A DNA stretch of 64,000 nt from Pinus tabuliformis (Eukaryota; Streptophyta; Pinopsida; Pinales; Pinaceae), in assembly GCA_031772625.1 (NCBI GenBank), contig CM062818.1:1678548167-1678612166 (forward strand), in the 5' to 3' direction. Below, one piece after another: positions 1-8,893 of this stretch. Position 1 is the stretch's first letter, and each line of letters starts with the position of its first letter. The position numbers were made by a program, and so were the translations under genes. A model generated the notes under the pieces. It searched no databases, was not told the origin of the DNA, and saw only the letters and a list, made by a program, of their open reading frames with translations.

Positions 1-869
1 CTTAGCCTGTACTTGACCTATAGCTTTTTATTTCAGCAAAAACAGTGCATTTTTGAGCTTTTTATGACCCGGAATTCCTTGTAAATGCAACTCTCGTGTC
101 TCAGTGCAGGCTGTCCACAGGCAGTCTGCATTTCAGCGCAGGTACTCCCTTCGGGAACTGCGCTGAGAATCAAACTGACAGACCAGAGCCTGCGCTGGTC
201 CAGTTAGCCAGTGTCTTGCTAAGGTTTCCCTTTGTGTCTGAGCCCTGTTTTCACTGAATTTTTTGCTGATTGCTTGCTGGTCATTGTACTTGCTGTAAAC
301 CATTCTCCTTGACATTATTCCGCCTCAGTTATGTGATGAAAATGTGAATGTTCTTTCAGTATTTCTTGTTTCAGTTACAGTTTCCCATTGTGAAAAGCGA
401 ACCAGTATAGCTGTGGCCTCTTAGATCCTGAACTGTAAAAGTGTCTTTGTGATCTTAAGAGCTAGTTTTATTACTGTTCATGGCTGTTTGAGTTTGTTTG
501 TTTTTCATTTTATGGTTTGGATCTATACATTTCCTGTGTTTAAACAAGTCGATCATAAGGTGTCTTTTTGATTTTGGACAAGCTTGTTTATTTCTACTTG
601 AAATTAGATTCAAAATTATACAGCAGTTTCCTTTCTGTCTTACATCAACATTAAGGATAACGAAAAGAAATACATGCATTGTGCATTTTGCATTTGACTG
701 TGTGCTTGACGATTTAGGAAAATGTGCATTTTAGTGTGTGTTCTATGATCTGTGGAAAAAGTTGTGTCTTTCTTTTCCCTCAGTAGATTAAGGTTTTCAA
801 AGTTGAAAGATTGAAAAGATTTGCTTCTCATCTTAGATTGCATATAGGAAGTTGTATATATACATCTCG
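1..869 (+). other. Possible 5' LTR remnant upstream of the first gypsy-like element
   Basis: No coding capacity is visible. The stretch lies upstream of a primer-binding-like site and the gag-type ORF at 1,491, where a 5' LTR would be expected. It has T-rich, promoter-like composition and GCGCTG-bearing inverted motifs near 130-210, which resemble in style the TGCGCTGG motifs of the 3' LTR near 6,190-6,270. The right end of this stretch does not align by eye with the right end of the 5,999-7,063 LTR. It could therefore be a diverged LTR, an unrelated LTR, or leader. The left edge of the window cuts it. Confidence 0.3.
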
Positions 870-880
870 TGGCGACCCTG
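870..880 (+). promoter_or_regulatory. Primer-binding-site-like motif
   Basis: TGGCGACCCTG follows a T/A-rich block. It has the TGGCGAC start seen at the LTR/leader junction of some plant gypsy elements. It is placed correctly relative to the gag-type ORF, but the upstream LTR boundary is not proven and I cannot name the priming tRNA. Confidence 0.3.
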
Positions 881-1490
881 AAAGGCAAACTGTTAAGCAA
901 GATCAACATTAAAATAAATTCAATTTACATAACAATGCTTTGTAACATAACGCAAACATCTAGAGGTCTAGGTAGAGACGTGTTCCGGCGTCGTTAAACA
1001 TAGTGACTGTCGATCTCTACGAAGGTGGGTGATTCCTCCTGAGAGTCGGTGGCACTAACACGGACTTGTGCTCCCGCGTACCGTCGCGTATATTGGGAGA
1101 CCCCTATAGGCTTTTATCCTTTATCCTTAGGAAACCGTGTCGGCCGCCCTACTAATCGCGATGCAGTGAACACAGCATTCACGAAGATCGACCACCCGTA
1201 CCGTAAAACGTATTCTGTGGTTTCGCGAAAGGTTTGGCACACCCTCTGCCTAGATCTCCAGAGCAGTTTCTTTTGGCCTTTTTCAAACTCTATAACTGAA
1301 AAAGTCCAACCGAGCATTTGTCACTTCGGGCTCGTTAATACATCGAAGGCGACTAGAGTCATCTTTAGCTTTTTCTCGACTCTTAAAACATGAAAAAGCA
1401 AGTTTGTGTCTAAAAGCGTCGTTAATAAAATTTATTTTAAGCGGAACATAATCACCTGTTATTCCCACGTTGATCTTTCAGTTGAAAAGT
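881..1490 (+). other. Structured leader of the first gypsy-like element
   Basis: This is the non-coding leader before the gag-type ORF and it holds several short inverted repeats. GACG/CGTC lies at 977-980/989-992 and is followed by GTTAAA. CTTTTTC/GAAAAAG occurs at 1278-1284/1298-1304 and again at 1369-1375/1392-1398. CGAGC/GCTCG lies at 1311-1315/1330-1334. CTTCG/CGAAG at 1324-1328/1344-1348 encloses CTCGTTAA. The same hairpin vocabulary returns at 4,043-4,845, so leader and 3' region share a repeated structural module. A pyrimidine-rich CTTTCAG just before 1,481 resembles a 3' splice site, but splicing is unproven. Confidence 0.5.
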
Positions 1491-3113
1491 ATGGAGCCCA
1501 CCAACCAAGGAAGTAACCTTGGCGGAAGTCCAAATCCCTTCTCCTCTTGGGGAGATGTTGGTGCGCCTCATATGGCTACATTGTCACTTCCAGGATTGAC
1601 AATCGGCCTCCCTGTATGGCTCTTTTCAACTAATGTAGTCCAGATCGCCACTAATCCTGAGCAGTCGAATCAACAGTCAGAACAATCTAGAACTACCCAC
1701 CAGCCTTCCACTTCTTATGATACTTCCTCTGATCCCTCATCTTTGCAAGGTAGAGCTGGCAAAAGTCAGCCTCCCAAGGAGAAGAAGGAAAAGAAGAAGA
1801 GAGAAAAGAAGCAGAAGGAGCCTCTGGCGAAGGCGACTGGGGGCAAGCAAAAGAAAGCTGACAAAAACCCACACACTGCACCGACCGGGCCTAAATCGCC
1901 ATGTGTCATTTGCAAAGGGATCCACTTCCATCGTGATTGTCCTTGTATTCCCCGGATACTAAGGGACTGGTCCCCAAGGTTGCACAATCCGGTAGCATCA
2001 ACCTCTGATTGTCATGTTGATTGCATTCCGTCAACTAGCGAGAGTGAAGGACGAAGAAGGGGACCAAGATCACCCTGTCTATTATGTGAAGGCAATCATG
2101 CCATCCACAAATGTCCATTCTTAGATGAGGCAAAGAGAGTTTTGGAAGATCGCCCGGTTTCACCGTTGCAACTTCCTCCTGGATACCGAAAACTCGCGCC
2201 TAATCCCTCGATAGTTGAAAATCCAGTTGACCCGCTCAAGTGGTCAGCTGAAGTGTCGGTCATTGAGAAGGAACCTACTGAATCCAGACCAGACGAAAGT
2301 CTAAAGGTCGTAACGGCAGTTGGCCCGGTTCTTCCTTCAGAGGTTCTATCGTCCAATGACTCCGTCATTGAAGACCCGTCTTCAAATGACACCGTCGCCG
2401 AAGAGTCATCTTCATGCGACACCCTCACTGAAGAGAATAAGGATGACACCATCCAGGTTCTTTTCATCAGCACCGACTCCGATGAGCGTCAGGGCAATGC
2501 ACCCATTCCTTTATCGCAGGAAGGAACATCATCAGAGTCATATCCGGCCGTATATTCGGTCCCACCACCAAGCAACCTGGTTGTATCCTTTGATTGGAAT
2601 CAACTAGGCAGACCCCGGTTACCAGCCAGTATACCATTCAGAATCATTGTCCAGATCTATAGAATTATTATGGCTGGTACTATCATTGATGAAGGGGCGT
2701 CTGTGAGTATCCTTTCCTCTGTTGCTTGGAAAGCACTGGGTTCCCCAGCGCTTTTACCTGAGTTGAGAAATCTCTCAGGTTTTGATAAAGGAACCAGTCG
2801 ACCATTAGGAATCCTCCCTAATGTACCTGTTACATTGAAAGGGAAGACCGTTAATATGAACGTGTTGGTCGTCCAGGGACCCTTGGATTATAACCTACTC
2901 CTTGGACGTGACTATATTTATTGCATGGGAGCGATAGTCTCCTCACTCTTTAGAGTAATGTGTTTTCCACACGAAGGAAGGGTGGTCAAGCTCGTAGACC
3001 AACTTTCATTTCCGGGATCTCGCATCGCAAATAGTCAAATACCATTCCTAAATGGTCTGTTCACTCAAGATTCGCCTCCACCCCCAGTCCTCCTTCCCGA
3101 TGAGTGCGAGTGA
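1491..3113 (+). CDS. Gag-type zinc-knuckle and retropepsin-like protein of a Ty3/gypsy-like element
   Basis: This is the best preserved ORF of the window: 540 residues from ATG 1491 (Met-Glu-Pro) with no stop or frameshift. In order it has an S/Q-rich start (1-95), a Lys-rich patch (96-124), two zinc knuckles of CX2CX3HX4C type (about 138-150 and 196-208), a linker with three acidic Ser-Ser-X-Asp repeats (287-312), and a retropepsin-like domain from about 395 with IIDEGAS and a later LLLGRDY. The catalytic triplet reads D-E-G instead of D-T/S-G. No capsid (retrotrans_gag) domain is seen, and no RT, RNase H or integrase follows. The likely role is RNA binding and processing in a non-autonomous element. 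The intact frame contrasts with the decayed neighbours. Confidence 0.8.
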   Translation: MEPTNQGSNLGGSPNPFSSWGDVGAPHMATLSLPGLTIGLPVWLFSTNVVQIATNPEQSNQQSEQSRTTHQPSTSYDTSSDPSSLQGRAGKSQPPKEKKEKKKREKKQKEPLAKATGGKQKKADKNPHTAPTGPKSPCVICKGIHFHRDCPCIPRILRDWSPRLHNPVASTSDCHVDCIPSTSESEGRRRGPRSPCLLCEGNHAIHKCPFLDEAKRVLEDRPVSPLQLPPGYRKLAPNPSIVENPVDPLKWSAEVSVIEKEPTESRPDESLKVVTAVGPVLPSEVLSSNDSVIEDPSSNDTVAEESSSCDTLTEENKDDTIQVLFISTDSDERQGNAPIPLSQEGTSSESYPAVYSVPPPSNLVVSFDWNQLGRPRLPASIPFRIIVQIYRIIMAGTIIDEGASVSILSSVAWKALGSPALLPELRNLSGFDKGTSRPLGILPNVPVTLKGKTVNMNVLVVQGPLDYNLLLGRDYIYCMGAIVSSLFRVMCFPHEGRVVKLVDQLSFPGSRIANSQIPFLNGLFTQDSPPPPVLLPDECE

Positions 3114-3134
3114 TTCGGAAAGAAAGACTAGGAC

Positions 3135-3169
3135 CCAGGGGGCATGCACCCTGGTCTGCTTCGGGCAGA
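3135..3169 (+). repeat. Two consecutive hairpins just after the ORF stop
   Basis: CCAGGG (3135-3140) pairs with CCCTGG (3149-3154) around GGCATGCA. Directly after it, TCTGC (3155-3159) pairs with GCAGA (3165-3169). They start about 20 nt after the stop codon. A related GGGGGCATGC motif recurs near 3,797-3,810. They could be a 3' structural element of the transcript. That role is inferred. Confidence 0.55.
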
Positions 3170-4042
3170 AGAAACCCCGGGTATAAGGAAGAATTTCCGC
3201 AGAAGAATATGACTAGTCCGTACCCCGTCCGTGGAAGGAAGTGGGGTTGTTCTGGAATAGTGTTCTTTTGTTAAAGTTATGTGTTTGGCAAAAGAGTCAT
3301 TCACCTTTGTCTAAAAAAGTGGGCAATGCCCAAGTAGGAATTCCCTTATCGCAACGAATAGTAACCATCTTTGAATTCAAGCCTCGCCCATTAAAACATA
3401 TGTTTTGAAGGATAAGCAGGGGCAGCCTACAAAGTAGGAGACTATATTGTTATGACAGAGGGTAACCATCTTTGGACAACCCAATGATAGACACCGCCGA
3501 AGAAAGAGATTGATTTGCGGCAGCGAATAGAACCCTCTTCGGATAATAAGAAAGAGGCAAGCCTCCCTCAATAATACCAATGTTTTGTCTTTGAGTAGTG
3601 TTCTTCTATTGTCACGAATAGCTGTTTATTAAAAGTGGGCCGACGGGAAGCCTGAGTACTGCGTAAGACCCCTTAAAATAACGAGAAGACAAGTATCGTT
3701 AACATTAGATTAGCAAGATGACAAATAACTGTGAACACCCAAAGAAAAGCAGAGGTAGGGGAGAGGAGGGGCAGCCTCGAAATTCTATCCTATACCTGGG
3801 GGCATGCAAACTTTTGGAATGCAAGCAAGGGACGACTATTTATTTTTTAAATTTTTAGGTCCTCCCTTTAAACCTGTAGGTCTAACCCTTTAAACTCGTA
3901 GGATTAGCCGTTTCCAACCTTGCATGAAGAAAGCCTGTGGGGCAAAGGTAAAATTTGCCAAAATTGGAGCATAGCTTCGTGAGATAAAGCTCCTTAAAAA
4001 ATAGCTATCTCACAGGAGGCGTTCTTTTTATGACTGGTATAT
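3170..4042 (+). other. Non-coding internal region of the first element
   Basis: No reading frame of a known pol domain is visible on either strand. The stretch has recurring short phrases such as GTAACCATCTTT (3361-3372 and 3461-3472), a related AACCCTCTTCGG near 3,530, and small hairpins such as GGGC/GCCC near 3,320-3,335. It looks like structured internal sequence of a non-autonomous element rather than a decayed polymerase gene. Confidence 0.4.
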
Positions 4043-4862
4043 CGAGCAGTTTTAGCACATAGTTCATGCTCGTTAAAAAATAAACGCAAGATCCGAGCAG
4101 TTTTAGCACATAGTTCATGCTTGTTAAAAAATAAACATAAGTTTATGAGCAGGCTTTCCTTTAGAGTTCAAGCTCATTCAGAAAAAATGAACCGGTAAAT
4201 AACCTTTTGAGATCGTAAATTCATCAGCCATAAAATCCTTGGTCGTGTTTGTGTACCGTCACCTCCACTTTTCATTTGGCCGATCATTCACCTCCATCTG
4301 TGTGTTTACCTCTTTTGAGAAACAGCTGCGAAGAGTGATTTCACCTAGCCATCCTTGTGACACTGCCGTGATTGGAAAATTCCAACCTGTACCTGGAATC
4401 TGCTGCTATCCCTGTTTATCACTCGTTCCTCAAAAGACGAGTCTTCTTTGAGCTCTTTTCACTAACTCGTAAAATATGAAAAGTTTGCCGAGTTTTGGCC
4501 TTCCAGCTCGTTAAATAACCGGAACGCTATCCCTCCTCTAAATTTTAATCTTTTTGGACCTGAGGGATTATTGCACAAAAGGATCGAGCGCTTGTCTTGT
4601 TCGGCTCGTTAAAAGTACCGAACAACCATCCCTTCTGTATTGTTTTATACTTTTTCGGACTTAAGGGATTAGCTGACGAAAAAGGAATTATGGAGTTAAC
4701 TTTCTGTACCTTTTCAGACTCTCTAAAAATGAAAAGGACCGAGTTTTACTTGTCGTTAGACTCGTTAAAATGATTAAATAGCGACAAACTTGTCTTTAGA
4801 CGAGAACGAGTTTCCCTATCGCTAGGCTCGTTAAATCATAGCGATGGGCTTGCCCGAAGGGC
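4043..4862 (+). repeat. Degenerate hairpin array with recurring CTCGTTAA loops
   Basis: Repeated modules contain a CGAG-type arm, a spacer, then CTCGTTAA or a close variant. Arms include CGAGCA/TGCTCG (4043-4048/4067-4072), CGAGCA/TGCTTG (4094-4099/4118-4123), TGAGC/GCTCA (4146-4150/4172-4176), CGAG/CTCG (4489-4492/4507-4510), CGAGC/GCTCG (4585-4589/4604-4608), CGAGT/ACTCG (4740-4744/4760-4764) and CGAG/CTCG (4807-4810/4827-4830). A second set of stems encloses CTCGTTAA: TTCC/GGAA, GTTCGG/CCGAAC, TTGTCG/CGACAA and ATCGCTA/TAGCGAT. Between modules lie ATCCCTC/GAGGGAT (4529-4535/4562-4568) and ATCCCTT/AAGGGAT (4628-4634/4663-4669), 99-101 bp apart, plus CTTTTC/GAAAAG pairs at 4,455-4,483 and 4,709-4,737. 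The array ends with TGCCC/GGGCA around 4,850-4,862. The layout is seen directly. RNA function is inference. Confidence 0.65.
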
Positions 4863-5985
4863 AGGTTCTAGAACAAGCATATGTTATCCTCCTCAAGCTT
4901 GACAAAAATAAAGAGGTACTGGTCAGAAATGACTGGGGAAAAATTGGGAGAACATCAAGGTTTAATGGTAGCAAGTCACTCTTGAACATGACACTTTTCC
5001 TCCGTACCACATCGGGTTGGGTTGTTTCATTCACCGGTCTCATCGCCATGGTCCTCGCCAAACCATCCACATTTGGGGTAATGCTACCGATCCATCGCAT
5101 CAGTGTCGTTATATGTTCAAGAGGGGTCATTCTGAAAGTGTCAACCGTGTCCCATCCACTGCCATACATTATCCTTCATCCATTCATGATCGCCACCCTG
5201 AATCATATGTCACAGTTTGTTTTCACCTCCACTAAAATCATTAGCTCCGTTCCGTGTCATTGATGTGGGATTCATTAAGGCCCTCCTTTGACGGATCGCT
5301 TCTTGTCGACTTCAGCTCATTATCCAAGAAGTTGATCTAGGAACACCCCCATCAGTACTTTGAAGCTTGCATGCCTCAATGGCAAGTTTCTCACTTCCGG
5401 CGACAGGTATACATCAATGACCTTCGACCAGAAGATTTTGCGTGGCGTTCGACGCCAAGTCCTCTATTCACGCCACGTGGATTGTACTGCAGTACCTTGA
5501 GGATCATCGTCATTATTGGTGATTCCTCTCGCGCTTGTTAACGGTTTTCATTATTGACCGGTAATCAAGCGATGTCTTTCCATGTTCGACTTCAGCGAAA
5601 TTCTCACATGGATCGACTTGTACTTAGAGTGAAGATCGAACGAGTTTGAAGACCCCGGATCTAGTTTCATCCATCCGGGCTGCGATATATATTCAGGAAA
5701 TATAAAAGCATTTGCCATGTACATCATTGCAGCAGATGATCATCCTATTCAAAGGATGATAATTTCAGCAGAAAATTATCAGTCTACCTTCAGACGATCA
5801 TCTGTCATATGTACCAAAATGTATTTATAAAAGCTGAGCATGGGAATGCCCGCCTCAACTAGATCATGAAAACAAAATGAAAAATAATGTATTGTATTGT
5901 ATTGTATTACAGGGCGCCTCCTCAGCACTGGAATGAACTTCGGACCCTCTAGATAAAGCATTTCACCCGATAAACGGCCTCATAC
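4863..5985 (+). other. Internal region with short coding-like remnants, unidentified
   Basis: The stretch is GC-richer than the flanks. An open segment of 66 codons at 5,341-5,541 has a protein-like composition (Trp, Arg and Pro scattered, phrase FRRQVYINDLRPEDF), and a further open run precedes it before a TAG at 5,338. I do not recognise the product. It may be a decayed C-terminal part of the element's coding region. Near 5,890 a short ATTGT pentamer repeat occurs. No pol motif is seen. Confidence 0.3.
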
Positions 5986-5997
5986 TTTAGGGGGCAA
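5986..5997 (+). promoter_or_regulatory. Polypurine tract before 3' LTR
   Basis: TTTAGGGGGCAA lies immediately upstream of the TG that starts the LTR, the position where plus-strand DNA synthesis is primed in LTR retrotransposons. Confidence 0.6.
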
Positions 5998-5998
5998 C

Positions 5999-7063
5999 TG
6001 TTATAGACATTTTTGTGCCTCGCGACATGGAGCATGAAATGTCAATAATTACAGGGATCCTCAGTCCCTAAACATGTTGTTCCTACCCCTAAAAGAACAA
6101 GGTCATCAAACCACAGCACTTCCGATCAGTTCTCCACCTGAAAACACTTCAAAACAGGCTATTTTTGGATCATGTCAGCTGCTCCACTGAGCATCTGCGC
6201 TGGAATGCAACTGCTCCTCCTTGTACCTGCGCTGGAAGTCAAATCTAATGAAGGCTACCTGCGCTGGGCGAGATTGGCCAAGTGGCACAGTCATTCTGCA
6301 AGGTGTCAACTGCCCAGGAAGCTTCCAAACTGACACTTGGTTCATGAGATTCGCCCTGTGATGAGTAAGAGGTACTTGATCACCATGTGTAAGCAAAGAT
6401 CTCCAAGTGGACTCAAGAACTGAAGATTAACTGAAGAGGGAGAGGACACAAGGCAGCTTCATGTCAGTCTCAAGCTGACTCATCCTCTCTTCTTCTCTCC
6501 TATATATAGAGCTCTTCTATGAGGTTTAAGGAGGCTGGAATTTTGTGTAAAGCAAGGAGGTGCTGTTGGTTTACAGTTAGAGCTATTGGGTGATTGTTTT
6601 ACTAGAGGTGAAGAGGAGAGTTCTTGCTGCTGGGGAGGTGCTGCTGGATTGGAGCCATCAATGGTTGTAACCTTCTCAGAACCCTGTTACTTCTATCAAT
6701 AAAGTTTTGCATGTTCTCCTATATACTTGTATTGCATTGATGTATTGTATTTACTTGTATATTTGATCCACTCTAATCCATGCATCAGTTATGAGTACAT
6801 GTATCTTGTAGTTTCCTCTCTTGTTCTGTGCAGGATCTGTGTGTAGCTGGACCGGCAAAGAGAGCAAGGAGTTGGGAACAAGAAACAAAGAGAGAGGATA
6901 AGGATCGACTAAGCGAAAGACACCAGGTTGGTTAATCTTTTCTTCCTTCTCTCTGTACTTTCATAAAGGAAAATATCAAAGCTTTACTTTCAGTTGTTGC
7001 TAAAGACTGTCACCTTTAGAGTAGGGATAGGGTCATCCGAGTCGGATACTTTTCCCCACAACA
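5999..7063 (+). mobile_element. 3' LTR of the first gypsy-like element
   Basis: The block starts with TGTTATAGAC after a polypurine tract and ends with CCCCACAACA, giving TG...CA termini over about 1,065 bp. A TATATATA box lies at 6,501-6,508 and an AATAAA signal at 6,699-6,704, in U3-R-U5 order. TGCGCTGG occurs several times near 6,190-6,270. Its right end abuts a minus-strand copia reverse transcriptase right after the YVDD-region motif, so this element probably inserted into the copia element. No partner LTR can be aligned confidently within the window, and the target duplication cannot be tested. Confidence 0.7.
6501..6508 (+). promoter_or_regulatory. TATA box in LTR
   Basis: TATATATA sits in a pyrimidine-rich U3 context about 190 bp before the LTR's AATAAA. 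This fits the core promoter of the element. Its activity is not known. Confidence 0.5.
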
Positions 7064-7231
7064 GCATGTCCTCCTTGCAAGATTTGATCAACTGCTCATC
7101 ACCAGTCAGGATCAAGTCATTAACATATTAAAAAATCAATAATTTCCCTTCTACCAAAACATGATAGAGGTTTACATCGACTTCACTTTTGGTGAAGCCC
7201 AAATTGGTGAGATAGCTATTGATCATGGTGT
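7064..7231 (-). pseudogene. Copia 1 reverse transcriptase, catalytic-loop segment
   Basis: Read on the minus strand, this piece carries the RT catalytic box as YVNDLILTGDEQLIKSC, where copia elements normally have YVDD; the first catalytic Asp has become Asn. It continues the RT domain found at 10,668-11,167 once the gypsy insertion is removed. It ends abruptly at the LTR boundary at 7,063. Confidence 0.8.
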
Positions 7232-7236
7232 ACCAA
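7232..7236. repeat. Target-site duplication, left copy (ACCAA)
   Basis: ACCAA at 7,232-7,236 is repeated exactly at 10,663-10,667 on the other side of the gypsy element. A 5-bp duplication is the expected integrase footprint and fixes both ends of that insertion. Confidence 0.85.
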
Positions 7237-7829
7237 TGACCCGGATTTAAACATGAACGCAAAAAATAACCATAAATACAGAGATGTGGCAAAAATAATA
7301 CTCCATTTCATTAATGTAAAATACTGAAATATGCTTACAAATAGAAATGGAAATAAACCAGCTAGGCGATGGTAGCTTATCTCTGAGAAGAGATGTGGCG
7401 GCTACATGCCTCTGAACTGTGTTATAATGAGGTTCAAAGGCCTATTTATTGTTGAGAAACAATGAAAAACCATAAACATCTAAAAACCTAACCCTAGGAG
7501 ATGAAGCGCCAAACTATGGGCCGCGTTTGGGTAAATTGGTACATCAACGTCCCGGGGTCGTAACTTTGGCATACGATCTTTGTTTGACGCACACCATATA
7601 TCGTTAGAAAAATCTATCCGAGGACTACAACTTTGGGTGGATTGATGTTGCTCCCATTTTCCCCAAAAAAAAGTTGTTTAGGGCCTTAAAATGGCTCCGG
7701 AAGTTCAAGACCCAAAAAACTGCTAAAAATAGTAAATTGTGCTACAAATATTGAAATTGAAAAACTAAAAGAGACAATTATGGGGGTCCAAGTGGATAGG
7801 TGGGTGGCCACCAACATCCAATTGGATCA
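7237..7829 (-). mobile_element. 3' LTR of nested gypsy element
   Basis: This copy is 593 bp. On the minus strand it begins TGATCCAATTGG and ends in ...TTTAAATCCGGGTCA, a mutated version of the ...TTTGGATCA end of the other LTR. The purine run that primes plus-strand synthesis is the complement of TCCTCCCTC at 7,830-7,838. Confidence 0.85.
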
Positions 7830-7838
7830 TTCCTCCCT
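7830..7838 (-). promoter_or_regulatory. Polypurine tract of nested gypsy element
   Basis: On the minus strand this reads GAGGGAGGA and directly precedes the 3' LTR start, as expected for the plus-strand primer. Confidence 0.6.
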
Positions 7839-7859
7839 CGTTAGGAAGCAATGGTCCCC

Positions 7860-8275
7860 ATTGTGTTGAGTTCCTTCATCTGTTGAACTTGGTCCCTGGT
7901 GAGCTGTTCTGCAATCTTTGATGTGTCTAGTAATGGTGGGAAGAATGGTCGAGGGAGGTCCACATTGAACACTCAGTGTAATCAAAGGAATGGGGGAATG
8001 TTGTGCTCCAAAGAATTGTTTCCCATAACCTTGGAAATGGTGTAAGGACCATATGAGAGTGGTCTGAGCTTTTGATGGGCTCTTGTAAGGCGTTCTTTCT
8101 GCAAATGCAACTAGACTTTGTCACCCACTTGAAACTTGTGTGGCACCTGATGTTGATCATGTGGCTGCTTTTACTTGGAATTTTCCAAAATGGAGTGGAG
8201 ATATATCATCTTGTTGGGTAGAGGTGCTCCGCGAGTCAAATCGAATGAATGCTTGACCTAACAGTGCAATGGTAT
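7860..8275 (-). pseudogene. Gypsy pol remnant: RT start joined to integrase C-terminus
   Basis: Read on the minus strand, the right part carries the phrase FDLTRGAPLPNK, typical of the segment just before gypsy RT. Within about 60 bp it jumps to PHKFQVGDKVWLHLQK and then a LRPLSYGPYTI-like phrase, which belong to the integrase C-terminus. The catalytic RT, RNase H and integrase core between them are absent, so an internal deletion joined the two. Frameshifts follow in the tail. The product would be inactive. Confidence 0.75.
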
Positions 8276-8893
8276 CCCTGTGGGTGAGGAGAAGATGTTC
8301 TTGTGTTATTTCATGACCATATCCATCTGTTGTTGCTGCTGCATGGAGGAACCCTTCGCGGGGGTCATGGATGTGGCAACGATCTTCCCCTTACTTTGGG
8401 ATCGAACCAGACAAAAAATGAATTTGCTAGTCTGGGAGATGATCTTGCTGCATTTCTTAGCAGGGATCAAAGAGGTGGCTGTAGGTGGGGCTACCTCTAG
8501 TATCCTGTATAATGAATTACCTAAAGAAATAATAACATCGCAAGGCCTTGACTCATACACACCATGTTGCTTCCACAAGTATGGTTGGCCTAATAATACA
8601 TCACAAACATCAAGCGGTGCAACATCACATAATACCTCATTTGTGAAGGGCTTGATGTAGTAGGGAAGGCGACACTATTGGCGGACTCAGAGATCTCGCC
8701 CTTGGTGAAGCCACCTGATGTTGTACGACTACAGGTGTGGTGTTGTCGGTAGTCCCAGCCGCTTCACAACCTCTGCTGAAATTAGGTTCTTTTGGCTACC
8801 ACTGTCAACAATGAATATCAACGACGAACCCTTCACCCACATATGTGAGTGGAAAATGCGCTCCCCCTCCTCTGGATCTTTGGGCTCATTCTT
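8276..8893 (-). pseudogene. Gypsy protease and linker remnant
   Basis: The minus-strand reading shows the retropepsin active site as FIVDSGSQKNLIS and the downstream CDVLLGQPYLWKQHGVYESR phrase common in plant gypsy proteases. The linker toward RT follows, with a Gln run encoded near 8,310-8,340. Frameshifts separate the pieces. It would mature Gag-Pol in an intact element. Confidence 0.75.

Noticed and set aside
1049..1393. 114-codon plus-strand frame before the gag-type ORF
   Set aside because: It overlaps the hairpin leader and has no motif. Its codons follow the inverted repeats, not a protein pattern.
2096..2473. 125-codon minus-strand open frame
   Set aside because: Antisense shadow of the intact gag-type ORF, with no domain.
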